DNA of 64,000 nt from JBEEFP01 sp041166085 (GCA_041166085.1 JBEEFP010000038.1:48828-112827); one strand, 5' to 3'. Numbered from the stretch's first letter, positions 41,001-50,474 are shown. The notes: generated by a model from the letters alone, not told the origin. Made by a program: numbers and translations.

Positions 41001-43030
41001 GGTGCGCTCCCGACGAGCTCGCGCTCGGTGAGGTCGACGGTCGGCGGAGCCGACGCGTCAGAGGACGGCCGGTCGAAGTAGCGCCGCCACGGCATGAACT
41101 TGCCGAGGCGCTCCGACAGGAAGAAGGAGAGGCCGTTGGGGTTGCGGCCCAGGCTGACGGTGACCGCGCCGATCACCAGGTAGGTGACACCGGCCAGGCT
41201 CGGGGCCGAGTCCTCCAGCAACGGGCGCAGGCCGAAGAGCAGGCCGCCCAGCAGCGCGCCGCTCACCGAGGTCACGCCGCCGATGACCGCGAGCAGCAGC
41301 ACGGGCAGACCCTGCTCCATGAGCACGTCGGTCGACCCCAGCGAACCCTGCTGGGCGCCGAAGAAGACGCCTGCAACACCGGCCATGGCCGCGCTGAGGG
41401 CGAACACCGCCAGCTTGGTGCGGGTGAGGTCGAGACCGAGGGTGGCGCACGCGGCCGGGCTGTCGCGCATGGCCGCCAGCCGTCGCCCGAAAGGCCCACG
41501 TTTTATCGCCAGCACCATGATGCCCATGGCGCCGAAGGCGATGGCCATCAGGACCATGAACGCCTGCTCGCCCTTGAACAGACTCGGTCGGGGGACGTGG
41601 ATGCTGCCGCCGAACCCGAAGCCGTACGTCTTGTTGAAGAACATCTTGTCGAGCATCACCGCGAAGGCCATCGTCGTGAGCGCGAGGTAGAGCCCTTGCA
41701 GCCGCAGCGCGGGCAGCGCGAAGAGCATGCCGGCGACGCCCGCGATGACCGCGGCGAGCAGCAGGCCGGGACCGAAGCCCCAGTCAGCGCCGAACTTGCC
41801 CATGGCGAACCCGCCGAGGCCCGCGAACGTGAGCTGGGCCAGCGAGAGCTGGGCCGCGTAGCCGGTGAGGGGAACAAGGGACAGCATCACCAGCGCGTAC
41901 GCCAGTCCCTTCCCGGCCCGGGCCTGGTTGGCTTCGGTGAGGAAGCCGCTGACCACCCAGGTCGCGATGACGAGGCCGACAGCGGCCACGATCGACTCGG
42001 CCAACCGAGGCACACGCGGCGCCTTGGCGCCCACCAGCCTGCCGACGCGCAGTCGGGCCTGAGGCAGGAAGAGGAGCGCCAGGAAGAGGAACACCACCGG
42101 CAGGGACCCGCTGAGCCCCTGGTTCAGCTGGCTCCACGTCTCGGACTTCGGGTTGGGCGCGTAGCCCCGGTAGAACTCGATGAACAGGCCCAGCGCGATG
42201 GCGCCGAGGAACGTGCGGGGCAAGCTGCGGAGGCGGCCCACCATGGCCGCGGCGTAGGCGTTGATGACGAGCAATGTGAGGGTGAAGATCTCGAGCTGGA
42301 CGATCGGTGCAAGTAAGACGCCGGCGAGGGCCGCCAATGACGCGCCCATGGCCCACGAAAGCATGGAGACCTGGTTGGGGCGGGCACCGTTGAGGGCCAC
42401 CAGGTTGCGGTCATCGACCACGGCCCGCATCGCCAGACCCACGCGCGTGCGGTTGAGCACCACGTAGAGGACGCCCGCGGCGACGACGGCTGCGGCCAGC
42501 GAGAAGAGCTGGTGTCCGCTGATGCGGATGCCGACGAGGGTGATGGACGTGCCGGAGAAGAACTCGTCGACGAGGTGGGCGTCGCTCGGTGGCCACGCCG
42601 ACTGGGCCACGCCGATGAGCATGACGAGCAACCCGATGGTGATGACGACGGTGGTGACCACGGTGGCCCCGGCCAGGTTCCGCATCAGCACCCGCTCGAT
42701 CACCGCACCGAAGAGCGGGGCGATGACGAAGACCACGAGGATGAAGGCCAGCCACGTGGGCAGGCCCCAGGCCACCCGCAGCTGCCAGTACATGAAGGCC
42801 ATCACCATGCCGATGGCGCCGTGGGCGAAGTTGAAGATGCCGGACGTCGTGTAGGTGACGACCAGTCCGCTGGCCGCGATGGCGTACACCGAGCCGGTGA
42901 TCAGCCCCAGCACCAGATAGGTGAAGAACTTGTTGCCGCCCCCGTCGATCAGCAGCCACAGGAGCAGCACCACGCCGAGGCCCATCATGGCGAGCACGGC
43001 GGGGCGCTGACCCCTGAGGCGTTCGATCAT
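40997..43030 (-). CDS. Fused LivH-LivM permease (cassette B)
   Basis: 677 residues, ATG 43030 overlapping the binding-protein stop (ATGA). LivH half: GSVYAIAASGLVVTYTTSGIFNFAHGAIG and RVGLAMRAVVDDRNLVALNG. LivM half: GYAAQLSLAQLTFAGLGGFAMG, LRLQGLYLALTTMAFAVML, GRRLAAMRDSPAACATLGLDLTRTKLAVFALSAAMAGVAG and a cytoplasmic C-terminal tail (about 50 residues). Same one-chain fusion as cassette A. The N-terminal half has the channel-lining GxGxxxTY-type motifs of the family. Substrate unknown. Confidence 0.92.
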   Translation of the reverse strand: MIERLRGQRPAVLAMMGLGVVLLLWLLIDGGGNKFFTYLVLGLITGSVYAIAASGLVVTYTTSGIFNFAHGAIGMVMAFMYWQLRVAWGLPTWLAFILVVFVIAPLFGAVIERVLMRNLAGATVVTTVVITIGLLVMLIGVAQSAWPPSDAHLVDEFFSGTSITLVGIRISGHQLFSLAAAVVAAGVLYVVLNRTRVGLAMRAVVDDRNLVALNGARPNQVSMLSWAMGASLAALAGVLLAPIVQLEIFTLTLLVINAYAAAMVGRLRSLPRTFLGAIALGLFIEFYRGYAPNPKSETWSQLNQGLSGSLPVVFLFLALLFLPQARLRVGRLVGAKAPRVPRLAESIVAAVGLVIATWVVSGFLTEANQARAGKGLAYALVMLSLVPLTGYAAQLSLAQLTFAGLGGFAMGKFGADWGFGPGLLLAAVIAGVAGMLFALPALRLQGLYLALTTMAFAVMLDKMFFNKTYGFGFGGSIHVPRPSLFKGEQAFMVLMAIAFGAMGIMVLAIKRGPFGRRLAAMRDSPAACATLGLDLTRTKLAVFALSAAMAGVAGVFFGAQQGSLGSTDVLMEQGLPVLLLAVIGGVTSVSGALLGGLLFGLRPLLEDSAPSLAGVTYLVIGAVTVSLGRNPNGLSFFLSERLGKFMPWRRYFDRPSSDASAPPTVDLTERELVGSAP

Positions 43031-44448
43031 GCCGGCGGGAACATCGGGGTGCGGTTGCAGTCGTAGCCCTTGGCCGGGGCGTTGCGCGTGAACTTGCCGC
43101 CCTTCACCACGAGGGAGATGAAGCAGTTGGCCGCCGTCTTGTTCCCGATGTCATGCGCCGCGTGCAGGCCGTGGTCGTCCCACGAGTGCAGGTTCTTGAG
43201 GAAGTCGAGGAGCTTGGCGCGCGTGGCCTGCGGCCCCGTCTTCTCCAGCCCCTCCTGGAACAGGCGCGACGCCGACCACGCGTACGCGCCGAAGAACCCG
43301 TCGGGGCTGCCGCCCGAGCTGCGCTTCAGGCTGTCGAGGTAGAGCGAGTACTCGGGGTTCGACGCTGCTTCCTCGAGTGGCGTGATCGTGATCGAGGTGT
43401 ACACACCCTCGGCCGCGTCGCCCGCCTGCTGCAGGAACTTGGGGTCGTAGATGACGGTGTCGAACTCACGCACCTTGGGCGTGTAGTTCTGCGACTTGAA
43501 CGCCTTCATCATGCGGGCGATCGAGTTGTTGTCGCCGACCATGCTGACGTACTGCACGCCCGCGTTCTTCATGTCCACGACGTAGGGCGTGTAGTTGGGC
43601 TCCACGACCTCGACCTGCTTCTGGTAGACGAAGTTGTAGCCAATCGACTGCGCCGCTTGCATGTTCTTGTGGGCGTTGTAACTGGCGACCGAGGCGTTGA
43701 GCCAGATCATGGCCGCCTTGTCCTTGGCGCCCGCGTTCGCGTCCGACAGCAGCTTCTTGGAGCCGAGGACGTAGTGGCGCAGGTTGGGAAACGCGGCGTA
43801 GCACGGGCCACACGCGTCACGCGGTGGGTTGACGACGGTGGCGGAGATGTCGGGGATGCCGCAGTCGTTGATGGCCGACGCGCCGCCGTCGTCGTAGGCG
43901 GACATGGAACCGACGATGGCGAACGCCTGCTTGCAGGCCTGGAGGGCGCCGGCCCGGTTGTCGCCCGCGGAGGTCTTGGAGTCGATGGGGATGACCTTGA
44001 TCTTGCGGCCGAAGATGCCGCCCTTGCCGTTGATGTAGTTGGCCCACGCCTGGGTGGCCCGTACCGACGGCTCGAAGATGCCCGGCACCGGGCCGGTGCG
44101 GTCGGTGAGCACGGCGATGGAGATCTCGGTGGCGGTCACACCGACGTCGGTGGCCCCGCCGTTGCCGCCCTTGGGGGCTGTCGGCGGGGGCGTGGCGCCG
44201 GCCTTGGTGGCGGTGCCCCCCGCGCCGGTCGGCGCCGCGCCGCCGGTCGCCGTGGCGTCACCGCCGGCGACCGCACCGGTGTCGGTACCCGTCCCCGTGT
44301 CGGTACCGGTCCCGGTGGCGGTGCCCACGCCCGAGCTGGCGCCACCCCCACTTGCGAACACCTTCTTGTCGTCGGCGCTCAGTCGCGACCCGCAGGCAGC
44401 CGTGATCAGACAGAGCACGACCACGAGTGCTGCGGTGCGGATCCTCAC
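43027..44448 (-). CDS. LIV-type substrate-binding lipoprotein (cassette B)
   Basis: 473 residues, GTG 44448 with a purine-rich GGGGGAGAAGG just upstream. Lipobox LITAAC (Cys at about 20). A Thr/Gly linker (about 37-90, with repeated TGTGTDTG units) leads into a type I binding fold: DVGVTATEISIAVLTDRTG, GGIFGRKIKVIPIDSKTSAGDN, GVQYVSMVGDNNSIARMMKAF. The linker at DNA level is a short Thr/Gly repeat that could vary in length. First gene of the cassette B operon, divergent from an acyl-CoA synthetase. Same general build as 20233-21738. Ligand unknown. Confidence 0.88.
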   Translation of the reverse strand: MRIRTAALVVVLCLITAACGSRLSADDKKVFASGGGASSGVGTATGTGTDTGTGTDTGAVAGGDATATGGAAPTGAGGTATKAGATPPPTAPKGGNGGATDVGVTATEISIAVLTDRTGPVPGIFEPSVRATQAWANYINGKGGIFGRKIKVIPIDSKTSAGDNRAGALQACKQAFAIVGSMSAYDDGGASAINDCGIPDISATVVNPPRDACGPCYAAFPNLRHYVLGSKKLLSDANAGAKDKAAMIWLNASVASYNAHKNMQAAQSIGYNFVYQKQVEVVEPNYTPYVVDMKNAGVQYVSMVGDNNSIARMMKAFKSQNYTPKVREFDTVIYDPKFLQQAGDAAEGVYTSITITPLEEAASNPEYSLYLDSLKRSSGGSPDGFFGAYAWSASRLFQEGLEKTGPQATRAKLLDFLKNLHSWDDHGLHAAHDIGNKTAANCFISLVVKGGKFTRNAPAKGYDCNRTPMFPPA

Positions 44449-44491
44449 CCTTCTCCCCCTTTTCGACCGGCCACCCGGAGTGGCAAAAATT

Positions 44492-44506
44492 CTAACAACC
44501 CGTCAG
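44492..44506. promoter_or_regulatory. Candidate operator between cassette B and acyl-CoA synthetase
   Basis: CTAAC-AACCC-GTCAG in the 95-base divergent gap, matching the CTGAC-N5-GTCAG class at 9 of 10 arm positions. The right half-site CGTCAGG is identical to that before the hydrolase at 57952-57968. One of three members of the class; the weakest. Confidence 0.4.
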
Positions 44507-44543
44507 GTACTGGTTCTAGGGGACCTTTAGGATCACCTGTCCG

Positions 44544-45974
44544 ATGCTCCCCTCCAGAGTGCGGGCCGCCGGCGCCCGCTTCGGTCCCACGCCCGCCTTC
44601 GTCGACCCCGACGGGCGTCCTCGCAGCTACGCGGAGCTGGACCGTCACTCCGACGAGGTTGCCACGGGCCTGGCAGGAAGAGGCATCGGGCCTGGGACCG
44701 TACTCGGTCTGGCCCTCCCGACCTCTTCGATCTATGCGGTGGCCTACGCGGCCGCCGCCAAGCTCGGAGCGGCCACCGCGGGCGTGAACCCGCGGCTGAC
44801 GGAGGCGGAGCAGGAGACCCTCCTCGCCTTGGTGGAGCCCACGCTGGTCCTCCGGGACGAGGCCGAGGTGGACGCGCTGCGGGTGGCGGGCGAGGGCCCT
44901 CCGCCCCTCCCCCCGGACCCGGACCGGCTCGTCGCCATCGTGTTCACGTCAGGCACGACAGGCACCCCCAAGGGCGCCATGTTCGGCAACCGCCAGCTCG
45001 AGGCCATCACCCAGGCGGACGCCGGCACGGCGTGGGGCGGCGGCGGTCCGTCGCTCGGCTCGACGTCGCTGGCCCACATCGGCTTCATGACCAAGTTCCA
45101 GTGGCACCTGCAGAAGGGCGGCACCACCTACCTGCAGGAGCGGTGGTCGGCGGGCGAGGCCCTGCGCATCATCAGCGAGCACCGCATGGCCAACCTCGGG
45201 GGCGTCCCCACCCAGCTCGCGCTCATCCTGCGCCACCCGCGGCTCGCCGACCACGACCTGTCCTGCGTGCAGTCGATCGTGCTCGGCGCCGGGCCGTGCC
45301 CCCTCCCGCTGCTGCACGAGGCGCACGAGAAGCTGGGCGCGCCGGTGTCGCTGCGCTACTCGTGCACCGAGAGCGGCGGTTGCGGCACGGGGACATCGCC
45401 GGACGACCCGCTCGACGAGGGGCTCGGTGTCGGCTTCCCGCGCGCCGAGGTCGAGCTGTCGATCCGGGACGAGCAGGGCCGGCCCATGCCCGTCGGCGAG
45501 GTGGGCGAGGTGTGCCTGCGCTCCCCCACCGCCATGACCGGATACTTCCGGAACCCCGAGGCCACCGCCGCCGCCTTCTGGCCCGACGGCCACGTCCGCA
45601 CCGGCGACCTCGGATACGTCAACGACGAGGGCCGGCTGTTCCTGGCCGGGCGCAGCAAGGAGATGTACGTGCGGGGCGGGTACAACGTGTTCCCGGTGGA
45701 GGTCGAGGAGGTGCTCCTCGCCCACCCGTCGGTCGCCGCCGTCGCGGTCGTGGCCAAGCCCGACCTCGTCATGGGCGAACGGGCGGTGGCCGTCGTCGTC
45801 CCCGCTGACGCGGCCCGGCCCCCGGCGCTCGACGAGCTGCGCCGCTTCGGCGCCGAGCGGCTGTCGACCTACAAGCTGCCCGACGAGCTGCTGGTCATCG
45901 ACGCCCTCCCGCTGACCGCCATGGACAAACTCGACCGCCGCGCCCTCGAGGCCGCGGTCAGGTCGGACGACTGA
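44544..45974 (+). CDS. Acyl-CoA synthetase / AMP-dependent ligase
   Basis: 476 residues, ATG 44544. ANL motifs: IVFTSGTTGTPKGAM (P-loop), RYSCTESGGCGTG (A5), HVRTGDLGYVNDEGRLFLAGR (A7), KEMYVRGGYNVFPVEVE (hinge) and TAMDKLDRR (catalytic Lys). It is short for the family; the N-terminal subdomain is trimmed. It resembles mycobacterial FadD17-type ligases active on steroid or fatty acids, but I do not assign it firmly. Divergent from cassette B and convergent with nnrD (17-base overlap). Likely activates the acid imported by the neighbouring transporter or a sterol side-chain intermediate. Confidence 0.87.
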   Translation: MLPSRVRAAGARFGPTPAFVDPDGRPRSYAELDRHSDEVATGLAGRGIGPGTVLGLALPTSSIYAVAYAAAAKLGAATAGVNPRLTEAEQETLLALVEPTLVLRDEAEVDALRVAGEGPPPLPPDPDRLVAIVFTSGTTGTPKGAMFGNRQLEAITQADAGTAWGGGGPSLGSTSLAHIGFMTKFQWHLQKGGTTYLQERWSAGEALRIISEHRMANLGGVPTQLALILRHPRLADHDLSCVQSIVLGAGPCPLPLLHEAHEKLGAPVSLRYSCTESGGCGTGTSPDDPLDEGLGVGFPRAEVELSIRDEQGRPMPVGEVGEVCLRSPTAMTGYFRNPEATAAAFWPDGHVRTGDLGYVNDEGRLFLAGRSKEMYVRGGYNVFPVEVEEVLLAHPSVAAVAVVAKPDLVMGERAVAVVVPADAARPPALDELRRFGAERLSTYKLPDELLVIDALPLTAMDKLDRRALEAAVRSDD

Positions 45975-46785
45975 GCTCGCTCAGCACGCCGGGGATGACG
46001 TCGAGCAGCTCGCGCGCCAGGAATCCGATCGGCGCCACGCGCTGGGCCAGGCGGTCGCCGGCGACACCGTGGGCGTGCACGGCCCACAGCACAGCGGTCA
46101 GGGGCTCGGCGCCGCGCGCAGCCAGGCCGCCGACCATCCCGGCGAGGACGTCGCCCGAGCCCGACACCGCCAGTCCCGCGTTGCCGGCGTCGTCGCACAC
46201 GACCGTGCCATCGGGATCGGCGGTCCAGGTCTCGGCGCCCCGCACCGTCACCACCGCCTGGTAGCGCCGCGCCAGGTCGAGGGCGTCGACTGCGTCCTCG
46301 CCGCCGCCGAGCAGATCGGCCGCCTCCTGCTCGTTGGGCATGAGCACGGTGCGGGCCGGAAGTGTGTCAGGGAGGCGCCCGAGCGCGCCGGCGTCGATCA
46401 CCACGGTGGTGTCGGGGCTGTCGGCAACGATGGCCGCGCACACCAGCTGCACGAGATCGGCGTCGTCGTCGAGCAGCCCTGGTCCCACCACGACCGCGTC
46501 GCTCCCCGCCACCGCGCGCGCTACCGCCGCCTCGTCGTCGAAGCCCATCACCAGCGACTCGGGGACGTGGATGCCGATGGGAGTGGTCTGCTCGGGCGCC
46601 GACGCCACTTGCAGCTTGCCCGCCCCCACCCGCAGCGCGGCGGTGCTCGCCAGCAGGGCGGCGCCGGGCGTGCGGGCTGAGCCGGCGACGACGAGGATCG
46701 ACCCCCGGCTGTTCTTGTCAGTGTCGCCGTCGTGGCGCGGGAGTGGACGGTCGCGCAGGGCGTCAGCGAGGGGCGACGCGGACAT
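45958..46785 (-). CDS. nnrD: ADP-dependent NAD(P)H-hydrate dehydratase
   Basis: 275 residues, ribokinase-like fold. GSILVVAGSARTPGAALLASTAALRVGAGKLQVA, DAVVVGPGLLDDDA, VLMPNEQEAADLLG and the C-terminal NAGLAVSGSGDVLAGMVGGLAARG (anion hole and catalytic Asp of the G-x-G-D class) match NnrD/CARKD, which repairs damaged NAD(P)HX using ADP. It lacks the NnrE epimerase domain often fused in bacteria. Start overlaps the phosphatase gene by 23 bases. Last in the fadA5-kstR-phosphatase-nnrD run. Confidence 0.9.
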   Translation of the reverse strand: MSASPLADALRDRPLPRHDGDTDKNSRGSILVVAGSARTPGAALLASTAALRVGAGKLQVASAPEQTTPIGIHVPESLVMGFDDEAAVARAVAGSDAVVVGPGLLDDDADLVQLVCAAIVADSPDTTVVIDAGALGRLPDTLPARTVLMPNEQEAADLLGGGEDAVDALDLARRYQAVVTVRGAETWTADPDGTVVCDDAGNAGLAVSGSGDVLAGMVGGLAARGAEPLTAVLWAVHAHGVAGDRLAQRVAPIGFLARELLDVIPGVLSELSRPT

Positions 46786-47527
46786 CCGGCTCCTCGGTGA
46801 CTTCCTCGCCCTCGTCCGTCAGCGGGGACACGTCGTTGAAGCGGCGCAGCACCAACGGCCGTCGCCGACCCGCTCCGGGGTCCAGCTCGTACGCCGTCAG
46901 CGAGCAGTTGGCCACCTCGACGTCGCGGTCGACGGCCAGCACCTCCTGCTCGCGCATCCCCTCCAGGATGTAGCGGAACATCAAGACGACGACCTGGTGG
47001 GTGACGACCATCAGGCGCTCACCTGAGTAGTCGAGCGAAACCGTGTCGACGACGCTGCGCAGGCGGAGGACGACGTCGGCCCACGACTCGCCGCCAAGGG
47101 GCCGGTAGTAGAATTTGCCGAGGAACGTGCGGCGCTCGGCCTCCTCCGGAAAGCGCTCGGTGATGCCGGCCTTGGTCAGTCGATCAAGAACGCCGAACTC
47201 CCGTTCGCGGAGCCGCTCGTCGACCGTGATCTCGACATCCAGGCCCGCAGACGCGACCGCCATCTCGGCCGTCTGACACGCCCGCTGATAGGGCGACGAG
47301 AGCACGGCGGTGGGCCGCTGGTCGGCGGGCTGCTCGCCGATCCACGCACCGAGGGCCTTGGCCTGGCGTTCGCCGCGGTCCGACAACGGGACGTCCATGT
47401 CGCGCGTGGCGATGTCGATGAGGGCGGCCCCACTCGTCTCGGCCCGCATGGCGGCGACGTTGCCCGAGCTCTCACCGTGGCGCACGAGCCAGAGGGCTTC
47501 CGGCCAGGACTGTGTCTGCGCACCCAT
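46763..47527 (-). CDS. Histidine phosphatase (phosphoglycerate-mutase-like)
   Basis: 254 residues, ATG 47527. N-terminal LWLVRHGESSGNVA contains the catalytic R-H-G with His at about 17. SSPYQRACQTAEM and the second His (VVTHQVVVLMFRYIL) complete the branch 1 histidine phosphatase site. The residue pattern does not tell mutase from broad phosphatase. It begins nine bases after the KstR-like gene stop and overlaps nnrD by 23 bases, so it is in the fadA5 operon by spacing. Physiological substrate unknown. Confidence 0.87.
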   Translation of the reverse strand: MGAQTQSWPEALWLVRHGESSGNVAAMRAETSGAALIDIATRDMDVPLSDRGERQAKALGAWIGEQPADQRPTAVLSSPYQRACQTAEMAVASAGLDVEITVDERLREREFGVLDRLTKAGITERFPEEAERRTFLGKFYYRPLGGESWADVVLRLRSVVDTVSLDYSGERLMVVTHQVVVLMFRYILEGMREQEVLAVDRDVEVANCSLTAYELDPGAGRRRPLVLRRFNDVSPLTDEGEEVTEEPDVRVAPR

Positions 47528-47536
47528 GAGGGTGCC

Positions 47537-48139
47537 CTACCCCCGAGTGGCGCCGTTCCACCCTTGCAGCAGGAGCCGCCCCGCCGTCTCGAGGTCGTCG
47601 CCCATGGTGGCGGGCGAGCCCATGCCCGCGGCCCGCTGGATGAGGGTGGCGAACCACACGTGGCCGACGGTGCGCACGATGCCCCGCTGCTGCTCGTCGT
47701 CGCCGGCGTTGACGGCGGTGGTGATGATCTTGTGGAGGACGTCGAACGCCTCCTGCTTGACCTCGACGGTCGCGGGGTCCGGGGAGGACAGGGCCGCGAC
47801 CATCGCCGCCGTCAGCCGAGGCTCGCGCTCGAGGAAGCGGCTGGCCCGCCGGAGCACGTCGACCAGACGGTCGGCCTGGGTGTCACCGCGCGGCGGCTTC
47901 TGGGCCAGGCGCCTGTGCAGGTCGTTGGCCGACTCCACCAACGCCGCGCACAGCAGCTGGTCCTTGGACGGGAAGTACCGGTAGAGGGTGCCGAGGGCGA
48001 CGCCGGCCTTGTCGGCCACGTCCCGCATCTGCACGGCGTCGTACCCACCCGCGACGGCAAGCTCGCTCGCTGCTTCGATGACGCGCCGGCGTCGGGCCGC
48101 CTGGTTCTGCGCCCGCTTCCCGCCGTCGACGACCGTCAC
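47537..48139 (-). CDS. kstR: KstR-like TetR-family regulator
   Basis: 200 residues from GTG 48139 (GTGA overlap with fadA5). The DNA-binding domain ASELAVAGGYDAVQMRDVADKAGVALGTLYRYFPSKDQLL is close to mycobacterial KstR (GGYEAVQMRAVADRADVAVGTLYRYFPSK), the repressor of cholesterol catabolism that responds to a cholesterol-derived CoA thioester. The C-terminal ligand domain is more divergent. Two TNNAACNNGTTNNA sites lie before fadA5 and chsH2, matching the known KstR consensus, which supports the call and suggests autoregulation through the fadA5 promoter. Confidence 0.82.
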   Translation of the reverse strand: MTVVDGGKRAQNQAARRRRVIEAASELAVAGGYDAVQMRDVADKAGVALGTLYRYFPSKDQLLCAALVESANDLHRRLAQKPPRGDTQADRLVDVLRRASRFLEREPRLTAAMVAALSSPDPATVEVKQEAFDVLHKIITTAVNAGDDEQQRGIVRTVGHVWFATLIQRAAGMGSPATMGDDLETAGRLLLQGWNGATRG

Positions 48140-49266
48140 AACCGCTCGATGATCGTTCCTGTTGCGAGCGCGCCGCCGCAGCACATGGAGATGAGAGCGA
48201 ACTGCTTGTCGCTGCGCTCGAGCTCGTGCAGGGCGGTGGTGATGAGGCGGCTCCCGGTGCTGCCGACGGGATGGCCGAGGGCGATGGCGCCGCCGTTGAC
48301 GTTCACCTTGTCCATGTCGGGCTCGATGACGCTGGCCCAGCTCAGGGCGACGGACGCGAAGGCCTCGTTGACCTCGAAGATGTCGATGTCGTCCTTGGTC
48401 ATGCCCGCCTTCTTCAGCACCTTGGCGGTGGCTTCGGGCGGACCGTCGAGCAGGTAGTACGGATCGCTGCCCACGAGGGCCTGGGCCACGATGCGGGCGC
48501 GGGGTTTGACGCCGAGCTCGGCGGCCTTGTCGTCGGTCATCCAGAGGACGGCGGCGGCCCCGTCGGAGATCTGGCTGCTGTTGCCCGCGGTGTGGATGCC
48601 GTCCGGGATCACGGGCTTGAGGTTGCCGAGCCCCTCGATGGTGGTGTCGCGCGGACCCTGGTCCTTGGACACCACCTGGCCGTCGGCCTCCACCGGCGCG
48701 ATCTCGCGCTCGAAGCGGCCTTCGGCGACGGCGCGTGCCGCCTTTTGCTGCGAGCTGAGGGCGAAGGCGTCGACGTCGTCACGCGTGATGCCGCGCTTCT
48801 TGGCGATGCGCTCCGCCGCCGTGAACTGGTCGGGGCTGTCGCCGTCCCAGCTGTCGGGCCGCGGGTTGCCCGGCCCGTTCAGCACGTTGGCGCCGAGTCC
48901 GACGCGGCTCATCGCCTCGACGCCGCACGCGATGCCGACGTCGATGGCGCCCGCGGCGATCAGTCCGTTGATGAGGTGGTTGGCCTGCTGCGCCGAGCCG
49001 CACTGGCTGTCGACGGTGGTCGCGGCCGTCTCCTGGGGCAGGCCGGCGGCCAGCCAGGCCCAACGCGTGATGTTGGCGCCCTGCTCCCCTGCCTGGGTCA
49101 CGCACCCGCCGATGGCCTCCTCGACGAGCGCCGGATCGACACCCGAGCGCTTGAGCACCTCGATCTGCACGGCGCCGAGGATCTCGGCCGGATGCAGGCT
49201 CGACAGCCACCCGTTCCGCTTGCCGATCGGTGTCCTGACCGCTTCCACGATGACCGCGTTTGCCAT
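48136..49266 (-). CDS. fadA5: FadA5-like steroid side-chain thiolase
   Basis: 376 residues, ATG 49266. Thiolase catalytic residues: Cys89 (TTVDSQCGSAQQ), His332 (GGAIALGHPVG) and Cys362 (ISMCCGGA). It shares long runs with mycobacterial FadA5 (VIVEA.R.PIGKRNGWLS, IGGCVTQ, GIACG.EAMSRVGLGAN, RIVAQALVG). FadA5 cleaves 3-keto-acyl-CoA sterol side chains. It lies downstream of chsE2 after a 53-base gap that holds its own KstR-type site. The second active-site cysteine region reads MCC rather than the usual MCA. Confidence 0.93.
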   Translation of the reverse strand: MANAVIVEAVRTPIGKRNGWLSSLHPAEILGAVQIEVLKRSGVDPALVEEAIGGCVTQAGEQGANITRWAWLAAGLPQETAATTVDSQCGSAQQANHLINGLIAAGAIDVGIACGVEAMSRVGLGANVLNGPGNPRPDSWDGDSPDQFTAAERIAKKRGITRDDVDAFALSSQQKAARAVAEGRFEREIAPVEADGQVVSKDQGPRDTTIEGLGNLKPVIPDGIHTAGNSSQISDGAAAVLWMTDDKAAELGVKPRARIVAQALVGSDPYYLLDGPPEATAKVLKKAGMTKDDIDIFEVNEAFASVALSWASVIEPDMDKVNVNGGAIALGHPVGSTGSRLITTALHELERSDKQFALISMCCGGALATGTIIERL

Positions 49267-49288
49267 CCCGTCAGGCTACCGGCGAAGT

Positions 49289-49302
49289 GAGAACACGTTC
49301 CA
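49289..49302. promoter_or_regulatory. KstR-type operator upstream of fadA5
   Basis: GAGAACACGTTCCA, 22 bases before the fadA5 ATG, matches TNNAACNNGTTNNA at all positions except the first (G for T). AAC/GTT half-sites are identical to the perfect site at 54048-54061. Predicted to control fadA5-kstR-phosphatase-nnrD. Confidence 0.7.
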
Positions 49303-49319
49303 CTTTTGCCGCTGAAGGG

Positions 49320-50474
49320 TCAGCGCGAACGGGGCAAACCGAGCCCGGTGGTGGCGATGATCTCGCGCTGGACCTCGTTGACACCGCCGCCGAAGGTGGT
49401 GACGACGGCGCGGCGCCAGGCCCTGTCGAGGCGGCCGTGCAGAGGGATCCCAGGTGAGTCGTCCTTGAGGGTGCCGGACGCGCCCACGATCTCGAGCAGG
49501 AGCTTGAACGCCTCGACGGCCAGCTCGGTGCCGTAGACCTTGAGGGCGGACGCGTCGGCCGCCTTCAGCGTGCCCGCCGACATGTCCGACGCCAGCCGGT
49601 AGTTCATGAGCCGCTGGGTCTCGGTCTTGGCCTTGACGCGCGCCAGGTTGAGGCGGACCCAGGGCTGGTCGATGGCACCCGTCTCCTTGGCCCACGCCAG
49701 CGTCTCGTAGAGCATGCGCTCGGTGCGGCCCGGGGCCGAGAGCGCGACACGCTCGTGGTTGAGCTGCTGCGTGATGATCTTCCAGCCCTCGTTCTCGCTG
49801 CCGACCATGGCCGACGCGGGCACCCGCATGTCGTCGTAGTAGGTCGCCGTCGTGCGCTGCCCCGAGATGATGTCCATCGGCGTGACCTTGAAGCCGGGCA
49901 ACGTCGTGTCGACGAGAAACAGCGAGATGCCCTTGTGCTTGGGCGCGTCCGGGTCGGTGCGACACGCCAACCACACGTACTCGGCGTCGCTGGCGCCAGT
50001 GGTGAAGACCTTGCTGCCGTTGATGACGTACTCGTCGCCATCTCGTGTCGCCTTGGTGCGGAGCGACGCCAGATCGGTGCCCGCCTCGGGTTCGGTGTAT
50101 CCGACGGCGACGTGCAGCTCGCCCTTGAGGATGTTGGGCAGGAAGTACTGCTTCTGCTCCTCGGATCCGAACCGCATCAGCGTGGGCCCGACCGTGTTCA
50201 ACGTGACGAGCAGGGTCGGCGCGTAGGCCCGCTCCGCCTCGTCGAACCAGATGAACTGTTCGAGGGGCGACCGCCCCTGACCGCCGTACTCGACGGGCCA
50301 GCCGATGCCGAGCTTGCCGTCGCGGCCCATCTGCCGCGCCGCGTCGCGGTACACCTCGCCGCTCGCGTCGGAGTAGGCCAGTCCGTGCAGGCGCTCGGGC
50401 GTCATGAGCTCGGTGAAGTACGCCCGCAGCCCGTCGCGGAACGCCTCGACCTCGGGGCTCAGCACCAGGTGCAT
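49320..50474 (-). CDS. chsE2: Steroid side-chain acyl-CoA dehydrogenase, ChsE2/FadE29-like
   Basis: 384 residues, ATG 50474, four bases after the ltp2 stop. FAD-family signatures: VGYTEPEAGTDLASLRTKATRDGDEYVINGSKVFTTGA, WLACRTDP, and C-terminal TFGGGVNEVQREIIATTGLGLPR. Matches mycobacterial FadE29 (ChsE2) in the middle domain and FadE26 (ChsE4) in the C-terminal third, so either name is possible. ChsE proteins form alpha2beta2 pairs; the partner is the ChsE1-like gene in the same operon. It would desaturate the 3-carbon sterol side-chain CoA. Gene order differs from M. tuberculosis, where fadE29 precedes ltp2. Confidence 0.88.
   Translation of the reverse strand: MHLVLSPEVEAFRDGLRAYFTELMTPERLHGLAYSDASGEVYRDAARQMGRDGKLGIGWPVEYGGQGRSPLEQFIWFDEAERAYAPTLLVTLNTVGPTLMRFGSEEQKQYFLPNILKGELHVAVGYTEPEAGTDLASLRTKATRDGDEYVINGSKVFTTGASDAEYVWLACRTDPDAPKHKGISLFLVDTTLPGFKVTPMDIISGQRTTATYYDDMRVPASAMVGSENEGWKIITQQLNHERVALSAPGRTERMLYETLAWAKETGAIDQPWVRLNLARVKAKTETQRLMNYRLASDMSAGTLKAADASALKVYGTELAVEAFKLLLEIVGASGTLKDDSPGIPLHGRLDRAWRRAVVTTFGGGVNEVQREIIATTGLGLPRSR

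Noticed and set aside
49268..49275. CGTCAGG half-site before fadA5 as a member of the CTGAC-N5-GTCAG class
   Set aside because: No left arm is present; a single half-site is likely chance.
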